From NCBI RefSeq assembly GCF_000702905.1, contig NZ_JNKR01000016.1, forward strand, positions 1-55,618: DNA of 55,618 nt. Direction: 5' to 3'. Origin of the DNA: Mitsuokella jalaludinii DSM 13811. GTDB lineage: Bacteria; Bacillota; Negativicutes; Selenomonadales; Selenomonadaceae. The position numbers and the translations under genes are program-made. Below the pieces are notes generated by a model. The model was given only the letters and a program-made list of their open reading frames with translations. It searched no databases and was not told where the DNA came from. This document shows, piece by piece, positions 1 through 8,306 of the stretch (its first letter is position 1; the number at the start of each line of letters is the position of its first letter).

Positions 1-45
1 TACGAATTTTGTGTGGTAACTTAATTGTACTAGCGGCAATAGACT

Positions 46-201
46 ATGTCTATTTTTTATGAAATTGAATTTGCGAAATATATTTTACCTTATCTATACA
101 TGTCATCCGGGGGACAGACAATTACTGGATATAATTTTTTTAAAGAAGAGTCTGGATTACCTGGAACTAGCGGGGAGAAAAAGGTGTCGTTAATTAAATA
201 A
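46..201 (+). CDS. doubtful 51-codon AT-rich ORF
   Basis: An open frame from ATG at 46 to TAA at 199-201 encodes 51 residues. I do not recognise it. Its base composition is far more AT-rich than any gene in the window and no Shine-Dalgarno sequence precedes the ATG. It could be the tail of a decayed or transferred gene lying to the left, or chance. Stops lie in the same frame just upstream (22-24, 31-33, 40-42), so it is not the intact end of a gene entering from the left edge. Confidence 0.2.
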   Translation: MSIFYEIEFAKYILPYLYMSSGGQTITGYNFFKEESGLPGTSGEKKVSLIK

Positions 202-255
202 TCAGGCATTGTTTTTCTGTGCGGAATTTTTAAAATCCTTTTTAATAAGGATGCA

Positions 256-296
256 AAAAGGCACCTCCTGGGTTACCGTCCTTGGAGGTGCCTTTT
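256..296 (+). terminator. bidirectional hairpin terminator
   Basis: A perfect 13-bp stem (AAAAGGCACCTCC at 256-268, GGAGGTGCCTTTT at 284-296) is followed by a T-rich tail. Nothing well supported ends just upstream, so its gene may lie outside the window or be lost. Confidence 0.8.
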
Positions 297-353
297 CTTT
301 TGGCGATAATGGCGTTATCTTGCATATCCACGCCTTCAATCTCATTCTATCAC

Positions 354-394
354 AAATTGTCAAGAAAACAAGTACTTCTTGACAATTTGTCAAG
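354..394. repeat. operator-like TTGTCAAG repeats
   Basis: Three copies of the word TTGTCAAG(AA) lie in 41 bp. AAATTGTCAAGAA (354-366) is the exact inverse of TTCTTGACAATTT (376-388), and CTTGACAA (378-385) with TTGTCAAG (387-394) forms a second, overlapping palindrome. The arrangement resembles a binding site for a dimeric repressor. No promoter or regulator could be tied to it. Confidence 0.45.
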
Positions 395-418
395 AAACAA
401 TTTCTTTCGCGCAATACA

Positions 419-449
419 AAAGCGGGAACAACCGAACGTTCCCGCTTTT
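419..449 (+). terminator. hairpin terminator
   Basis: An 11-bp perfect stem (419-429 with 438-448) with an 8-nt loop and a short T tail. From 202 to 658 no gene is visible; the stretch holds this hairpin, the one at 256-296, the TTGTCAAG repeats and an ACCTAC/GTAGGT inverted pair at 471-497. Confidence 0.6.
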
Positions 450-658
450 GCCGCCTCTATACCTTCTGCCACCTACCACATACTAGATGTAGTAGGTCTC
501 CCATGACTATATTACAACAAATGGGGGCGCTTTTCAATAGGGGAGAGAGATTTTTTGAGAGGAGGAAGAGGGAATAGGGGCTTTGTGGCGAATCTTTCTT
601 AGTATAGCAAGGTGCTGCGGGCTGGGCCTGCGGCTTTTGTCGGAAAGGAAGCGATGGC

Positions 659-1657
659 ATGTACTTCTACTGTGAAGACTGCAAAAAAGAATACCCATTG
701 AACACACATTCGTACAAATGTGACTGCGGCGGCATGTTCCGCCTGCACAAGGACGCCAATGAGGCGGTGGCGAAGCATACGATTTCGCTCGGGGAGTTCG
801 TGACGCCTCTTTTGCCGCTGCAGGTCGGCAAGCTCGACTTCCTGCTCAAGATGGAGCACCTGCTGCCGACGGGGTCGTTCAAGGACCGCGGGGCGTGCAG
901 CATGGTCAATGCGCTGCACGAGCTCGGCATCAAGAAGATTGCGCTGGACTCGTCGGGCAATGCGGGCGCGGCAATCGCGGCGTATGCGGCGGCTGCGGGC
1001 ATGGAGTGTACGGTCTACGTGCCGGATGACATCTCGCAGGAGCAGGTGAAGCAGATTGAGTCGTACGGCGCGAAGATCGTGAAGGTGGCCAATGGACGCA
1101 TGCGGGCGTGCGCGGCAGTCAAGCAGAATCTCGGTGATGCCTACTATGCGTCGCATGTCTACAACCCGCTGTTCTTCGAGGGCATCAAGTCGATGGCGCA
1201 TGAGCTCTACGAGCAGCTCGGCCACCATGTGCCGGACTACATCTTCATGCCGGTCGGCAATGGCACGATGCTCCTTGGGCTGTTCCTCGGCTTCATGGAG
1301 ATCGGGCGGCTGCCGCACTTCGTCGCGGTGCAGTCGTCGAAGTGCGCGCCGCTCTACGAGGCGTACCACGAGGTACCGGCTGAGCCGAAGCGCGCGACGA
1401 TCGCGGAGGCCATCCGCATCACGCAGCCGAAGCGTCTCAAGGACATGGTACGGGCGATCAAGGCGTCGGGCGGCGATGTCGTCAAGGTGCTGGACAAGGA
1501 CATCCTCAAGGCGCAGAAGTACCTGAGCCACCACGGTGTCTACGTCGAGATGACTTCGGCGGCGGCGCTGGCGGGCGCGGAGCAGTTCTTCGCGGACGGC
1601 AAGCCGGACAACTACAAGGTCGTCATCCCGCTGACGGGCAATGGGCTGAAGCGCTGA
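659..1657 (+). CDS. threonine synthase-like PLP enzyme
   Basis: 332 residues of a fold-type II pyridoxal-phosphate enzyme. The N-terminus carries a CxxC...CxC zinc-ribbon-like pair (C5, C8, C21, C23), as in bacterial threonine synthases. The PLP-binding lysine is K75 in GSFKDRGA, followed by SSGNAGAA, the phosphate-contacting loop, and PVGNGTM near residue 200. This best fits threonine synthase (O-phosphohomoserine to threonine), but related cysteate synthases and diaminopropionate lyases share these motifs, so the substrate is inferred. AAAGGA precedes the ATG. The protein is a little shorter than typical ThrC. It stands 35 bp ahead of the Ppx-like gene and may be cotranscribed with it. Confidence 0.75.
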   Translation: MYFYCEDCKKEYPLNTHSYKCDCGGMFRLHKDANEAVAKHTISLGEFVTPLLPLQVGKLDFLLKMEHLLPTGSFKDRGACSMVNALHELGIKKIALDSSGNAGAAIAAYAAAAGMECTVYVPDDISQEQVKQIESYGAKIVKVANGRMRACAAVKQNLGDAYYASHVYNPLFFEGIKSMAHELYEQLGHHVPDYIFMPVGNGTMLLGLFLGFMEIGRLPHFVAVQSSKCAPLYEAYHEVPAEPKRATIAEAIRITQPKRLKDMVRAIKASGGDVVKVLDKDILKAQKYLSHHGVYVEMTSAAALAGAEQFFADGKPDNYKVVIPLTGNGLKR

Positions 1658-1692
1658 GCCCGTGACCGCGGTCGATGAGATTGGAGAGAATC

Positions 1693-2601
1693 ATGTTATA
1701 TGGAATGATTGATATTGGCTCGAATACGGTCCGCATGGCGATTTACCGCATCGAGGGCACGCATGTCGAGATGCTCATGAAGAAGAAGCACACGGTCGGG
1801 CTGGCGGCGTACCTCAAGGAGGGCGTTATGCAGAAGCAGGGCATCGACAAGGCGGTGGAGATCCTCAAGGAGTTCCGGGCCTTCCTGCTCGCATTTGGCA
1901 TCACGCATGTCGTGGCGTTCACGACGGCGGCGCTGCGCAATGCGAAGAACAGCGCGGCGGCCGTCGGTGAGATCGAGCGGCGCACGGGCCTTCCGATACG
2001 CGTGATCTCCGGGGACGAGGAGGCGACGTACGACTTCATCGGTGCGACGCATGACCTCAGCGAGGACGCGGGCCTGCTCATCGACATAGGCGGCGCGAGC
2101 ACGGAGATCGTCTCGTACAGCTCGGGCAAGATCGAGCAGAAGATCAGCCTGCCGATCGGCTCTCTGGCCTTCCGAACGAAGTATGTGCACGGCATGCTGC
2201 CGACACATGCGGAGTGCGAGGCGATGCGCGAGGAGGCGGAGGCGACGATCGGGTCGGCCACAGCTTTCTCGGATGTGCGCGAGGCGTCGATCGCGGGCAT
2301 CGGCGGCACATTCAAGGGGGCGGCGGCGCTCTACAATGCGCTCTACGCGATGCCCGTCGAGAATGTGAAGATGGAGACGCGCCGCCTCTCAGAGATCATC
2401 GCGCGCTTCTCGGGTGACCACGGCATCAACGAGGATATGACGGCGATGCTGATGAAGACGGTGCCGGACCGCATCCACACGGTCATCCCGGGGCTCATCA
2501 TCGCGGAGGTCCTCGCCGAGCGCTTCCACAGCAAGGAGATCACCTACAGCGATTCTGGCGTGCGCGAGGGCTATATCTATTCGGAGGTCCTCAAGCAGTG
2601 A
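1693..2601 (+). CDS. exopolyphosphatase / pppGpp phosphatase family protein
   Basis: 302 residues of the ASKHA-fold Ppx/GppA family, which removes phosphate from polyphosphate or converts pppGpp to ppGpp. Seen: the phosphate-1 motif GMIDIGSNTVRM at the N-terminus, ISGDEEATYDF, and the phosphate-2 motif LLIDIGGASTEI. It is the short form without the C-terminal HD-like domain of E. coli Ppx. I chose the ATG at 1693, since GGAGAG lies 4 bases upstream and the conserved motif starts four residues in; an ATG at 1675 lacks such a site. Which of the two substrates it uses cannot be told from sequence. Confidence 0.85.
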   Translation: MLYGMIDIGSNTVRMAIYRIEGTHVEMLMKKKHTVGLAAYLKEGVMQKQGIDKAVEILKEFRAFLLAFGITHVVAFTTAALRNAKNSAAAVGEIERRTGLPIRVISGDEEATYDFIGATHDLSEDAGLLIDIGGASTEIVSYSSGKIEQKISLPIGSLAFRTKYVHGMLPTHAECEAMREEAEATIGSATAFSDVREASIAGIGGTFKGAAALYNALYAMPVENVKMETRRLSEIIARFSGDHGINEDMTAMLMKTVPDRIHTVIPGLIIAEVLAERFHSKEITYSDSGVREGYIYSEVLKQ

Positions 2602-2606
2602 CGGGA

Positions 2607-2650
2607 AGTCCGTCAGCCCTTATAGTATGGGGGCTGATGGACTTTTTTTT
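2607..2650 (+). terminator. rho-independent terminator after ppx-like gene
   Basis: Stem AGTCCGTCAGCCC (2607-2619) pairs with GGGCTGATGGACT (2631-2643), with one G-T pair, followed by eight T residues. Confidence 0.9.
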
Positions 2651-2666
2651 GCAGAAATGGTATAAT
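2638..2666 (+). promoter_or_regulatory. gyrA promoter
   Basis: Extended -10 TGGTATAAT with TATAAT at 2661-2666 and a weak -35 TGGACT at 2638-2643, spaced 17 bp. The -35 sits inside the right arm of the preceding terminator, so the two signals overlap. Confidence 0.6.
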
Positions 2667-2727
2667 AAAATGCTAAATGATTTTGCTAGAAACACTGTTT
2701 TTTGTTTTAAGATTTTGAGGTGAGATT

Positions 2728-5154
2728 GTGGATTTTGGTCAGGGAAAGATCGTGCCGGTCAACCTGGAACACGAGATGAAGAACTCATACATCGACTATG
2801 CGATGAGTGTCATCGTTGCGCGTGCTCTGCCGGATGTCCGGGACGGCTTGAAACCAGTACACCGCCGCATCCTTTACGCGATGCAGGAGGCGGGCATGGG
2901 CTCGAACAAGCCCTACAAGAAATCGGCCCGTATCGTCGGTGAAGTCCTCGGTAAATATCATCCGCACGGTGATTCGTCGGTCTACGATGCGATCGTGCGC
3001 ATGGCGCAGGATTTCTCCATGCGCTACATGCTCGCGGACGGCCACGGCAACTTCGGCTCGGTCGACGGCGACCCGGCGGCTGCCATGCGTTACACCGAGG
3101 TCCGCATGTCGAAGATCGCGGAGCTCATGCTGCAGGATATCGACAAGGAGACGGTCGATTTTGCGCCGAACTACGATGAGTCGCTGAAGGAGCCGACGGT
3201 GCTGCCGGCAAAGTTCCCGCAGCTGCTCGTCAACGGCACGTCGGGTATCGCGGTCGGCATGGCGACGAACATCCCGCCGCACAACATGTGCGAGGTCATC
3301 GACGGCACGCTGATGCTCATTGACCACCCGGATGCGACGATCGACGACCTCATGAAGGTCATCAAGGGACCGGATTTCCCGACGGCTGGTCTCGTGCTCG
3401 GCCAGGACGGCATCCGCCAGGCGTACACGACGGGCCGCGGCGTCATCAAGATGCGCGCGAATGCCCGCATCGAGACGCTGTCGAACGGCAAGCCGCGCAT
3501 CATCGTCACGGAGCTGCCGTACCAGGTCAACAAGGCGCGCCTCGTCGAGAAGATCGCGCAGCTCGTGCGCGACAAGCAGATTGAGGGCATCACGGCGCTT
3601 AACGATGAGTCGGACCGCGGCGGCATGCGTATCGTCATCGACCTGCGCCGCGACGCGAATGCGAATGTCATCCTCAACCAGCTCTACAAGCACACGCAGC
3701 TGCAGGACAGCTTCGGCGTCATCATGCTGGCGCTCGTCGACGGCAAGCCGAAGATCCTCAACCTCAAGGAAGTGCTGCACTACTACATCGCGCATCAGGA
3801 AGATGTCATCACGCGGCGCACGCGCTACGACCTCAAGAAGGCTGAGGCGCGCGCTCACATCTTGGAAGGCCTGACGATCGCGCTCGACCATCTCGATGCG
3901 GTCATCACGACGATCCGCGAGAGCCGCACGGCTGATATCGCGCGCGCTGCCCTCATCGCGGGCTTCAAGCTCTCGGAGAAACAGGCTCAGGCCATCCTGG
4001 ACCTGCGCCTGCAGCGCCTGACGGGCCTCGAGCGCGAGAAGATCGAGGAGGAGTATCAGGAAGTCTTGAAGGCCATCGAGGACTACAAGGCCATCCTCGC
4101 GGATGAGAGCCGCATCCTCGGCATCATCAAGGACGAGCTCAAGGCAGTCAAGGCGAAGTTCGGCGATGCGCGCCGCACGCGCCTGACGGTCGACACGAGC
4201 GAGATTGACGTCGAGGACCTCATCGCGGAGGAAGACGTCGTCATCACGCTGACGCACAACAACTACATCAAGCGCATGGCACTCGATACTTATCGCCGCC
4301 AGAACCGTGGCGGCAAGGGCGTCAAGGGCATGCCGACGAAGGAGAAGGATTTCGTCGAGAACCTCCTGATCACGACGACGCACCACACGATCCTGTTCTT
4401 CACGAACCGCGGCCGCGTCTACCATCTCAAGGCGTACGAGATCGCAGAGGCGAGCCGCACGGCGAAGGGCACGGCCATCATCAACCTGCTGCAGCTCGAG
4501 AAGGACGAGAAGATCACGGCGGTCATCCAGGTCAAGGGCTTCAATCCGGACGCCTACCTCTTCATGGCCACGAAGAAGGGCATCGTCAAGAAGACGAGCC
4601 TCGTCGAGTTCAAGAACCTGCACAAGGGCGGCCTCAACGCCATCAACCTCGATGACGATGACGAGCTCATCGGCGTCAAGTTCACGGACGGCGAGCGCGA
4701 CATGATCCTCGGCACGAAGTGGGGCATGGCCATCGTCTTCGGCGAGGACGATGTGCGCTCGATGGGCCGCGCGGCCCGCGGTGTCAAGGGCATCAGCCTC
4801 AACGACGGTGATGAGGTCATCGGCATGGACACGCTCTCGCCGAACGCAGAGGTTTTGACGGTCACGGCCGAGGGCTACGGCAAGCGCACGGAGACGAGCG
4901 AGTACCGCGCCCAGAACCGCGGCGGCAAGGGGCTCATCAACCTCAAGGTCACGGAGAAGACGGGCGATGTCATCGGACTGCGCGTCGTCCACCCAGACCA
5001 GGAGCTCATGCTCATCACGACGGAGGGCATCGTTATCCGCACGAACATCTCCGACATCTCCGTCATCAGCCGCAACACCCAGGGCGTCAAGCTCATGTCG
5101 ACCGGCGAGAACGACATCGTCGCCTCGATGGCCGTCATGGACCAGAAGAACTGA
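2728..5154 (+). CDS. gyrA: DNA gyrase subunit A
   Basis: 808 residues. GyrA cuts and rejoins DNA in the A2B2 gyrase that introduces negative supercoils. The catalytic tyrosine is Y122 in AAAMRYTE. The quinolone-resistance region reads [13 protein letters not shown], with serine at 83 and aspartate at 87 (E. coli numbering coincides), the quinolone-sensitive pattern. In the C-terminal beta-pinwheel, QNRGGKG occurs twice; one is the GyrA-box equivalent (canonical QRRGGKG), which separates it from ParC. The GTG start has GAGGTGAG four bases upstream. gyrB is not adjacent, unlike many Firmicutes. The gene has its own promoter and terminator. Confidence 0.95.
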   Translation: MDFGQGKIVPVNLEHEMKNSYIDYAMSVIVARALPDVRDGLKPVHRRILYAMQEAGMGSNKPYKKSARIVGEVLGKYHPHGDSSVYDAIVRMAQDFSMRYMLADGHGNFGSVDGDPAAAMRYTEVRMSKIAELMLQDIDKETVDFAPNYDESLKEPTVLPAKFPQLLVNGTSGIAVGMATNIPPHNMCEVIDGTLMLIDHPDATIDDLMKVIKGPDFPTAGLVLGQDGIRQAYTTGRGVIKMRANARIETLSNGKPRIIVTELPYQVNKARLVEKIAQLVRDKQIEGITALNDESDRGGMRIVIDLRRDANANVILNQLYKHTQLQDSFGVIMLALVDGKPKILNLKEVLHYYIAHQEDVITRRTRYDLKKAEARAHILEGLTIALDHLDAVITTIRESRTADIARAALIAGFKLSEKQAQAILDLRLQRLTGLEREKIEEEYQEVLKAIEDYKAILADESRILGIIKDELKAVKAKFGDARRTRLTVDTSEIDVEDLIAEEDVVITLTHNNYIKRMALDTYRRQNRGGKGVKGMPTKEKDFVENLLITTTHHTILFFTNRGRVYHLKAYEIAEASRTAKGTAIINLLQLEKDEKITAVIQVKGFNPDAYLFMATKKGIVKKTSLVEFKNLHKGGLNAINLDDDDELIGVKFTDGERDMILGTKWGMAIVFGEDDVRSMGRAARGVKGISLNDGDEVIGMDTLSPNAEVLTVTAEGYGKRTETSEYRAQNRGGKGLINLKVTEKTGDVIGLRVVHPDQELMLITTEGIVIRTNISDISVISRNTQGVKLMSTGENDIVASMAVMDQKN

Positions 5155-5196
5155 GTGCGGCTCTGGATTCTCAGTAAGTGAATCAAGTATAGAGAA

Positions 5197-5240
5197 GGCT
5201 ATCCCTTCGAGTAAGATTACTCGGGGGATAGCTTTTTTTT
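5197..5240 (+). terminator. gyrA terminator
   Basis: GCTATCCC/GGGGATAGC stem with an inner CGAGTA/TACTCG stem, followed by eight T residues. Confidence 0.9.
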
Positions 5241-5267
5241 CTGTACGCCTGTAATCGGTACTATATT

Positions 5268-5322
5268 CAGACAAATGAAATGACAGTGACAAGAAAAATA
5301 AATACGATAAAGTGATTGACAA
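5268..5322. repeat. duplicated promoter-upstream segment, copy 1
   Basis: These 55 bp differ at only two positions from 12351-12405. Both copies end in the -35 box of a sugar-uptake promoter. The genes downstream are visibly more diverged than this non-coding segment. Confidence 0.85.
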
Positions 5323-5344
5323 GAATAGGGAAGATGGATATAAT
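5316..5344 (+). promoter_or_regulatory. promoter of the GH32/MFS/porin operon
   Basis: Consensus sigma-A promoter: TTGACA at 5316-5321, 17-bp spacer, TATAAT at 5339-5344. The predicted start site falls at the first LacI-type operator, which fits simple repression. The 318-bp gap between gyrA and the GH32 gene holds only this control region and the gyrA terminator. Confidence 0.9.
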
Positions 5345-5350
5345 AAAGAC

Positions 5351-5366
5351 ATCGAAGCGGTTCGAT
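5351..5366. promoter_or_regulatory. LacI-family operator O1
   Basis: ATCGAAGCGGTTCGAT, a palindrome with ATCGAA/TTCGAT arms, sits at the predicted transcription start. The same 16-mer recurs at 5414-5429 and 12434-12449. Its left part can also pair in RNA with CGCTTCGAT at 5390-5398, which is followed by five T residues. Confidence 0.8.
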
Positions 5367-5413
5367 ATCCGGTGAAGCCGGAAGAAACGCGCTTCGATTT
5401 TTCAGGCAAGGTT

Positions 5414-5429
5414 ATCGAAGCGGTTCGAT
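5414..5429. promoter_or_regulatory. LacI-family operator O2
   Basis: Exact copy of O1, 63 bp downstream. That is six helical turns, so two repressor dimers would face the same side of the DNA, which would suit looping. Confidence 0.8.
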
Positions 5430-5472
5430 ACATGAGATACACGAGACATACGAGATATATGAGGTGAATGTG

Positions 5473-6954
5473 ATGTCAAACGAACAGAAACAACTCACGC
5501 CGGATGAATTCATCGCAGCCAATGAGTCCAAGGTCAACAAGCGCTGGTACCCGCGCTTCCACATTGCGCCGCGTGTCGGCTGGTGCAATGACCCGAACGG
5601 CTTTGCCTATGCGGGTGGCAAGTACCATCTATTCTATCAGTACTATCCCTATGAGCCGAAGTGGGGGCCGATGCACTGGGCACATGTGACGAGCAAGGAT
5701 CTCGTGCACTGGCAGCGTCAGCCAGTCGCGCTCTTTCCGGATCATCCCTACGATGCAGATGGCTGCTTCACGGGCAGCGGCATCGAGAAGGATGGCAAGC
5801 TCTACCTCCTCTACACGGGTCACGTTGACCTCCTGAAGAAGCCGGGCCAGCCGGACCGCATCGAGACGCAGGCTCTCGCAGTCAGCACGGATGGCATCCA
5901 CTTCGAGAAGTCGGAGAAGAATCCGGTCATCACGCTGCCGGAGGGTGTCTCGACGGGTGAGGATCACCACTTCCGCGATCCGAAGGTCTGGCAGCACAAC
6001 GGCCGCTACTACGCAGTCGTCGGCGCGCAGACGGCCGACGAGGTGGGCCAGGTGCTCGTCTTTGAGTCGGAAGACCTTGAGGACTGGCAGTTCAAGCATG
6101 TCATGGCCAAGGCGCACGGCAATCAGGGCTTCATGTGGGAGTGCCCGAATTTCGCGGAGTTCGACGGCCACGAGGCGCTGATTCTCTCGCCGCAGGGCGT
6201 CAAGCCGGAAGGCAAGCGCTACCTCAACCTGCATCAGTCTGTCTCGATGCTCGGCAAGATGGACTACGAGTCGGGCATCTTCTACCACGATGCGTTCCAC
6301 ATCCTCGACCACGGCTTCGATTTCTACGCGCCGCAGGTCACGCAGACGCCGGACGGCCGCTGCCTGATGATTGGCTGGCTCGCGATGTGGGAGAGCGCAA
6401 TGCCGGAGCAGGCAGACGGCTGGTCGTGCCAGATGACGGTGCCGCGCGAGCTGCACTACCGCAAGGACAGGCTCGTGACGCCGCCCGCCAAGGAGCTCAC
6501 GGCGCTGCGCAAGGCGGCCCACACGGCTCCGGAGCTCGTCATGACGGACGAGACGCCGCTGACGGACTGGTCGTACGAGACGGGCGAGTTCTGTGCAGAC
6601 TTCGACCTCACGGAAGCCGAGGGCCTGGCCGTCCACTTCACGGCGGGCTTTGACGATACCGTCTCGCTGATGGTCGAGAAGCAGAGCGGCGCTGTGACGC
6701 TCGTGCGCAAGTCGGCCGCGACGGGCCGTAAGGAAGAGCGCTACGCGCAGCTGCCGGCAGGCGAACGGCATCTCTCGCTGCGCGTCTACGAGGACCGCTC
6801 CTCGCTGGAGTTCTTCATCAATGACGGCGACATCGTCATGAGCACGCGCTTCTATCCGAAGACGGCGGAGCGCGTTATCGTGCTCGAGCCGCAGGAAGGC
6901 ACGGTGCGCATGACAGAAGGCGTCTTCTACGAGCTCGACGATATCTTCGCCTGA
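5473..6954 (+). CDS. cytoplasmic beta-fructofuranosidase / sucrose-6-phosphate hydrolase (GH32)
   Basis: 493 residues, no signal peptide. GH32 enzymes hydrolyse sucrose, sucrose-6-phosphate or fructo-oligosaccharides. The three catalytic blocks are present: WCNDPNG with nucleophile D40 (the usual Met before Asn is Cys here), FRDP with D169 as transition-state stabiliser, and ECP with E223 as acid/base. The C-terminal half is the beta-sandwich (for example SLRVYEDRSSLEFFIND). I chose the ATG at 5473, with GAGGTGA five bases upstream, over the GTG at 5464 inside that site. It is the first gene of the operon. Because a symporter rather than a PTS follows, free sucrose or oligofructose is the more likely substrate (inference). 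Confidence 0.9.
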   Translation: MSNEQKQLTPDEFIAANESKVNKRWYPRFHIAPRVGWCNDPNGFAYAGGKYHLFYQYYPYEPKWGPMHWAHVTSKDLVHWQRQPVALFPDHPYDADGCFTGSGIEKDGKLYLLYTGHVDLLKKPGQPDRIETQALAVSTDGIHFEKSEKNPVITLPEGVSTGEDHHFRDPKVWQHNGRYYAVVGAQTADEVGQVLVFESEDLEDWQFKHVMAKAHGNQGFMWECPNFAEFDGHEALILSPQGVKPEGKRYLNLHQSVSMLGKMDYESGIFYHDAFHILDHGFDFYAPQVTQTPDGRCLMIGWLAMWESAMPEQADGWSCQMTVPRELHYRKDRLVTPPAKELTALRKAAHTAPELVMTDETPLTDWSYETGEFCADFDLTEAEGLAVHFTAGFDDTVSLMVEKQSGAVTLVRKSAATGRKEERYAQLPAGERHLSLRVYEDRSSLEFFINDGDIVMSTRFYPKTAERVIVLEPQEGTVRMTEGVFYELDDIFA

Positions 6955-6995
6955 GCGCTGAGTATGGACCTTATTTTGGGGAAGGGGAATCAATC

Positions 6996-8267
6996 ATGGG
7001 GAATCTACTGAAGGCATTCTCGAATCCGTTCTACAGGACGAGTTCGCTTGAGATCCTGCTGTTCTTCGCGGGCTGGGGCATCTGGTGGTCGTTCTTCCAG
7101 ATCTGGCTGACGACGAAGCAGGGCTTCACGGGGGCGCAGGTCGGCACGATCTACACGTTCGGCTCGGCCGTGGCGCTTGTCCTGATGTTTGTTTACGGCT
7201 CTGTGCAGGATAAGCTCGGTGTGAAGAAGAATCTGCTAATCTTCATGGTCAGCTGTCAGGTGCTATTGGCACCGTTCTTCACTTGGGTCTATGTGCCGAT
7301 GCTCGAAAGCAACTTCTACGTCGGCGCGATGGTCGGCGCGGTCTACCTCTCGGTGGCCTATCTCGCCGCCTGCCCGGTCTTCGAGGCCGTGACGGAGAGG
7401 CTCAGCCGCCGCTACCGCTTCGAGTATGGACAGGCGCGCGCCTGGGGCTCTCTCGGCTATGCAATCTCGGCCCTGACGGCTGGCTTCCTGTTCACCATCA
7501 ATCCGTACCTGGTCTTTTGGACGGGCTCAGCTGTGTCGGCAGTGCTGCTGGCCATCTTGGTCTTCCTGAAGCCGGAGAACTCTGAGGCAAATGTCCAGCA
7601 GTATGAGAACCGCGAGGAGCGCAATAAGGATGCGAAGTCTCCATCGCTCAAGGAGATCATCAGCGTCTTCGGCATCCTCGACCTCTGGAAGATCATCATT
7701 TTCGTCATCCTCAGCTGGACCTTCTACACGGTCTTCGACCAGCAGATGTTCCCTGAGTTCTTCACGCGCTTCTTCGCGACGCCGGAGGAAGGCCAGCAGG
7801 CCTACGGTGTCCTGAACTCGGTGCAGGTCTTCCTCGAGTTCATCATGATGAGCCTCGTGCCGATTCTCATGCGCAAGATTGGCGTGCGCCGCGCGCTGCT
7901 CCTCGGCTGCCTGATCATGGTCTGCCGCATCAGCGGTTGCGGCATCGCCTCCACGCCGCTCGGCATCGCCCTCATCAAGCTGCTGCATGCACCGGAAACG
8001 GCGCTCTTTGTTCTCGCAATCTTCCGTTATTTCACACTTCACTTCGATACGCGCGTATCCGCCACGCTCTACATGGTCGGCTTCCAGATCGCGGCGTCCG
8101 TGGGCGGCATCATCTTCTCGGTGCCGCTCGGCAGCCTGCGCGACAGCATCGGCTACCAGCACACGTTCCTGCTCATCGCGGGCATCGTCCTCTGCGCTAC
8201 GGTCTACGCGTTCCTCATCCTGAAAAAGGATGACCAGGACGTAGAAGGTCAGCCGCTCGAGAACTGA
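6996..8267 (+). CDS. MFS oligosaccharide:H+ symporter (LacY/CscB-like), copy 1
   Basis: 423 residues with twelve predicted membrane helices. The pattern resembles the oligosaccharide:H+ symporter group of the major facilitator superfamily: N-terminal LLFFAGWGIWWSFFQIW, QDKLGVKK in the first cytoplasmic loop, and YGQARAWGSLGYA near helix 5. Set between two GH32 genes it most likely imports sucrose or short fructans. Shine-Dalgarno GGGGAAGGGG precedes the ATG, 41 bp after the GH32 stop. A second copy, closely similar along its whole length, lies at 12546-13811. Confidence 0.85.
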   Translation: MGNLLKAFSNPFYRTSSLEILLFFAGWGIWWSFFQIWLTTKQGFTGAQVGTIYTFGSAVALVLMFVYGSVQDKLGVKKNLLIFMVSCQVLLAPFFTWVYVPMLESNFYVGAMVGAVYLSVAYLAACPVFEAVTERLSRRYRFEYGQARAWGSLGYAISALTAGFLFTINPYLVFWTGSAVSAVLLAILVFLKPENSEANVQQYENREERNKDAKSPSLKEIISVFGILDLWKIIIFVILSWTFYTVFDQQMFPEFFTRFFATPEEGQQAYGVLNSVQVFLEFIMMSLVPILMRKIGVRRALLLGCLIMVCRISGCGIASTPLGIALIKLLHAPETALFVLAIFRYFTLHFDTRVSATLYMVGFQIAASVGGIIFSVPLGSLRDSIGYQHTFLLIAGIVLCATVYAFLILKKDDQDVEGQPLEN

Positions 8268-8306
8268 TTCATGAAGATAGTTGAGATGATACTTGGAGGG
8301 AGAATC

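Noticed and set aside
2785-5442. 885-codon minus-strand open frame opposite gyrA
   Set aside because: It is the antisense shadow of a GC-rich gene; the plus strand encodes an unmistakable GyrA and the minus frame shows Arg/Asp/Leu-rich filler without motifs or ribosome site.
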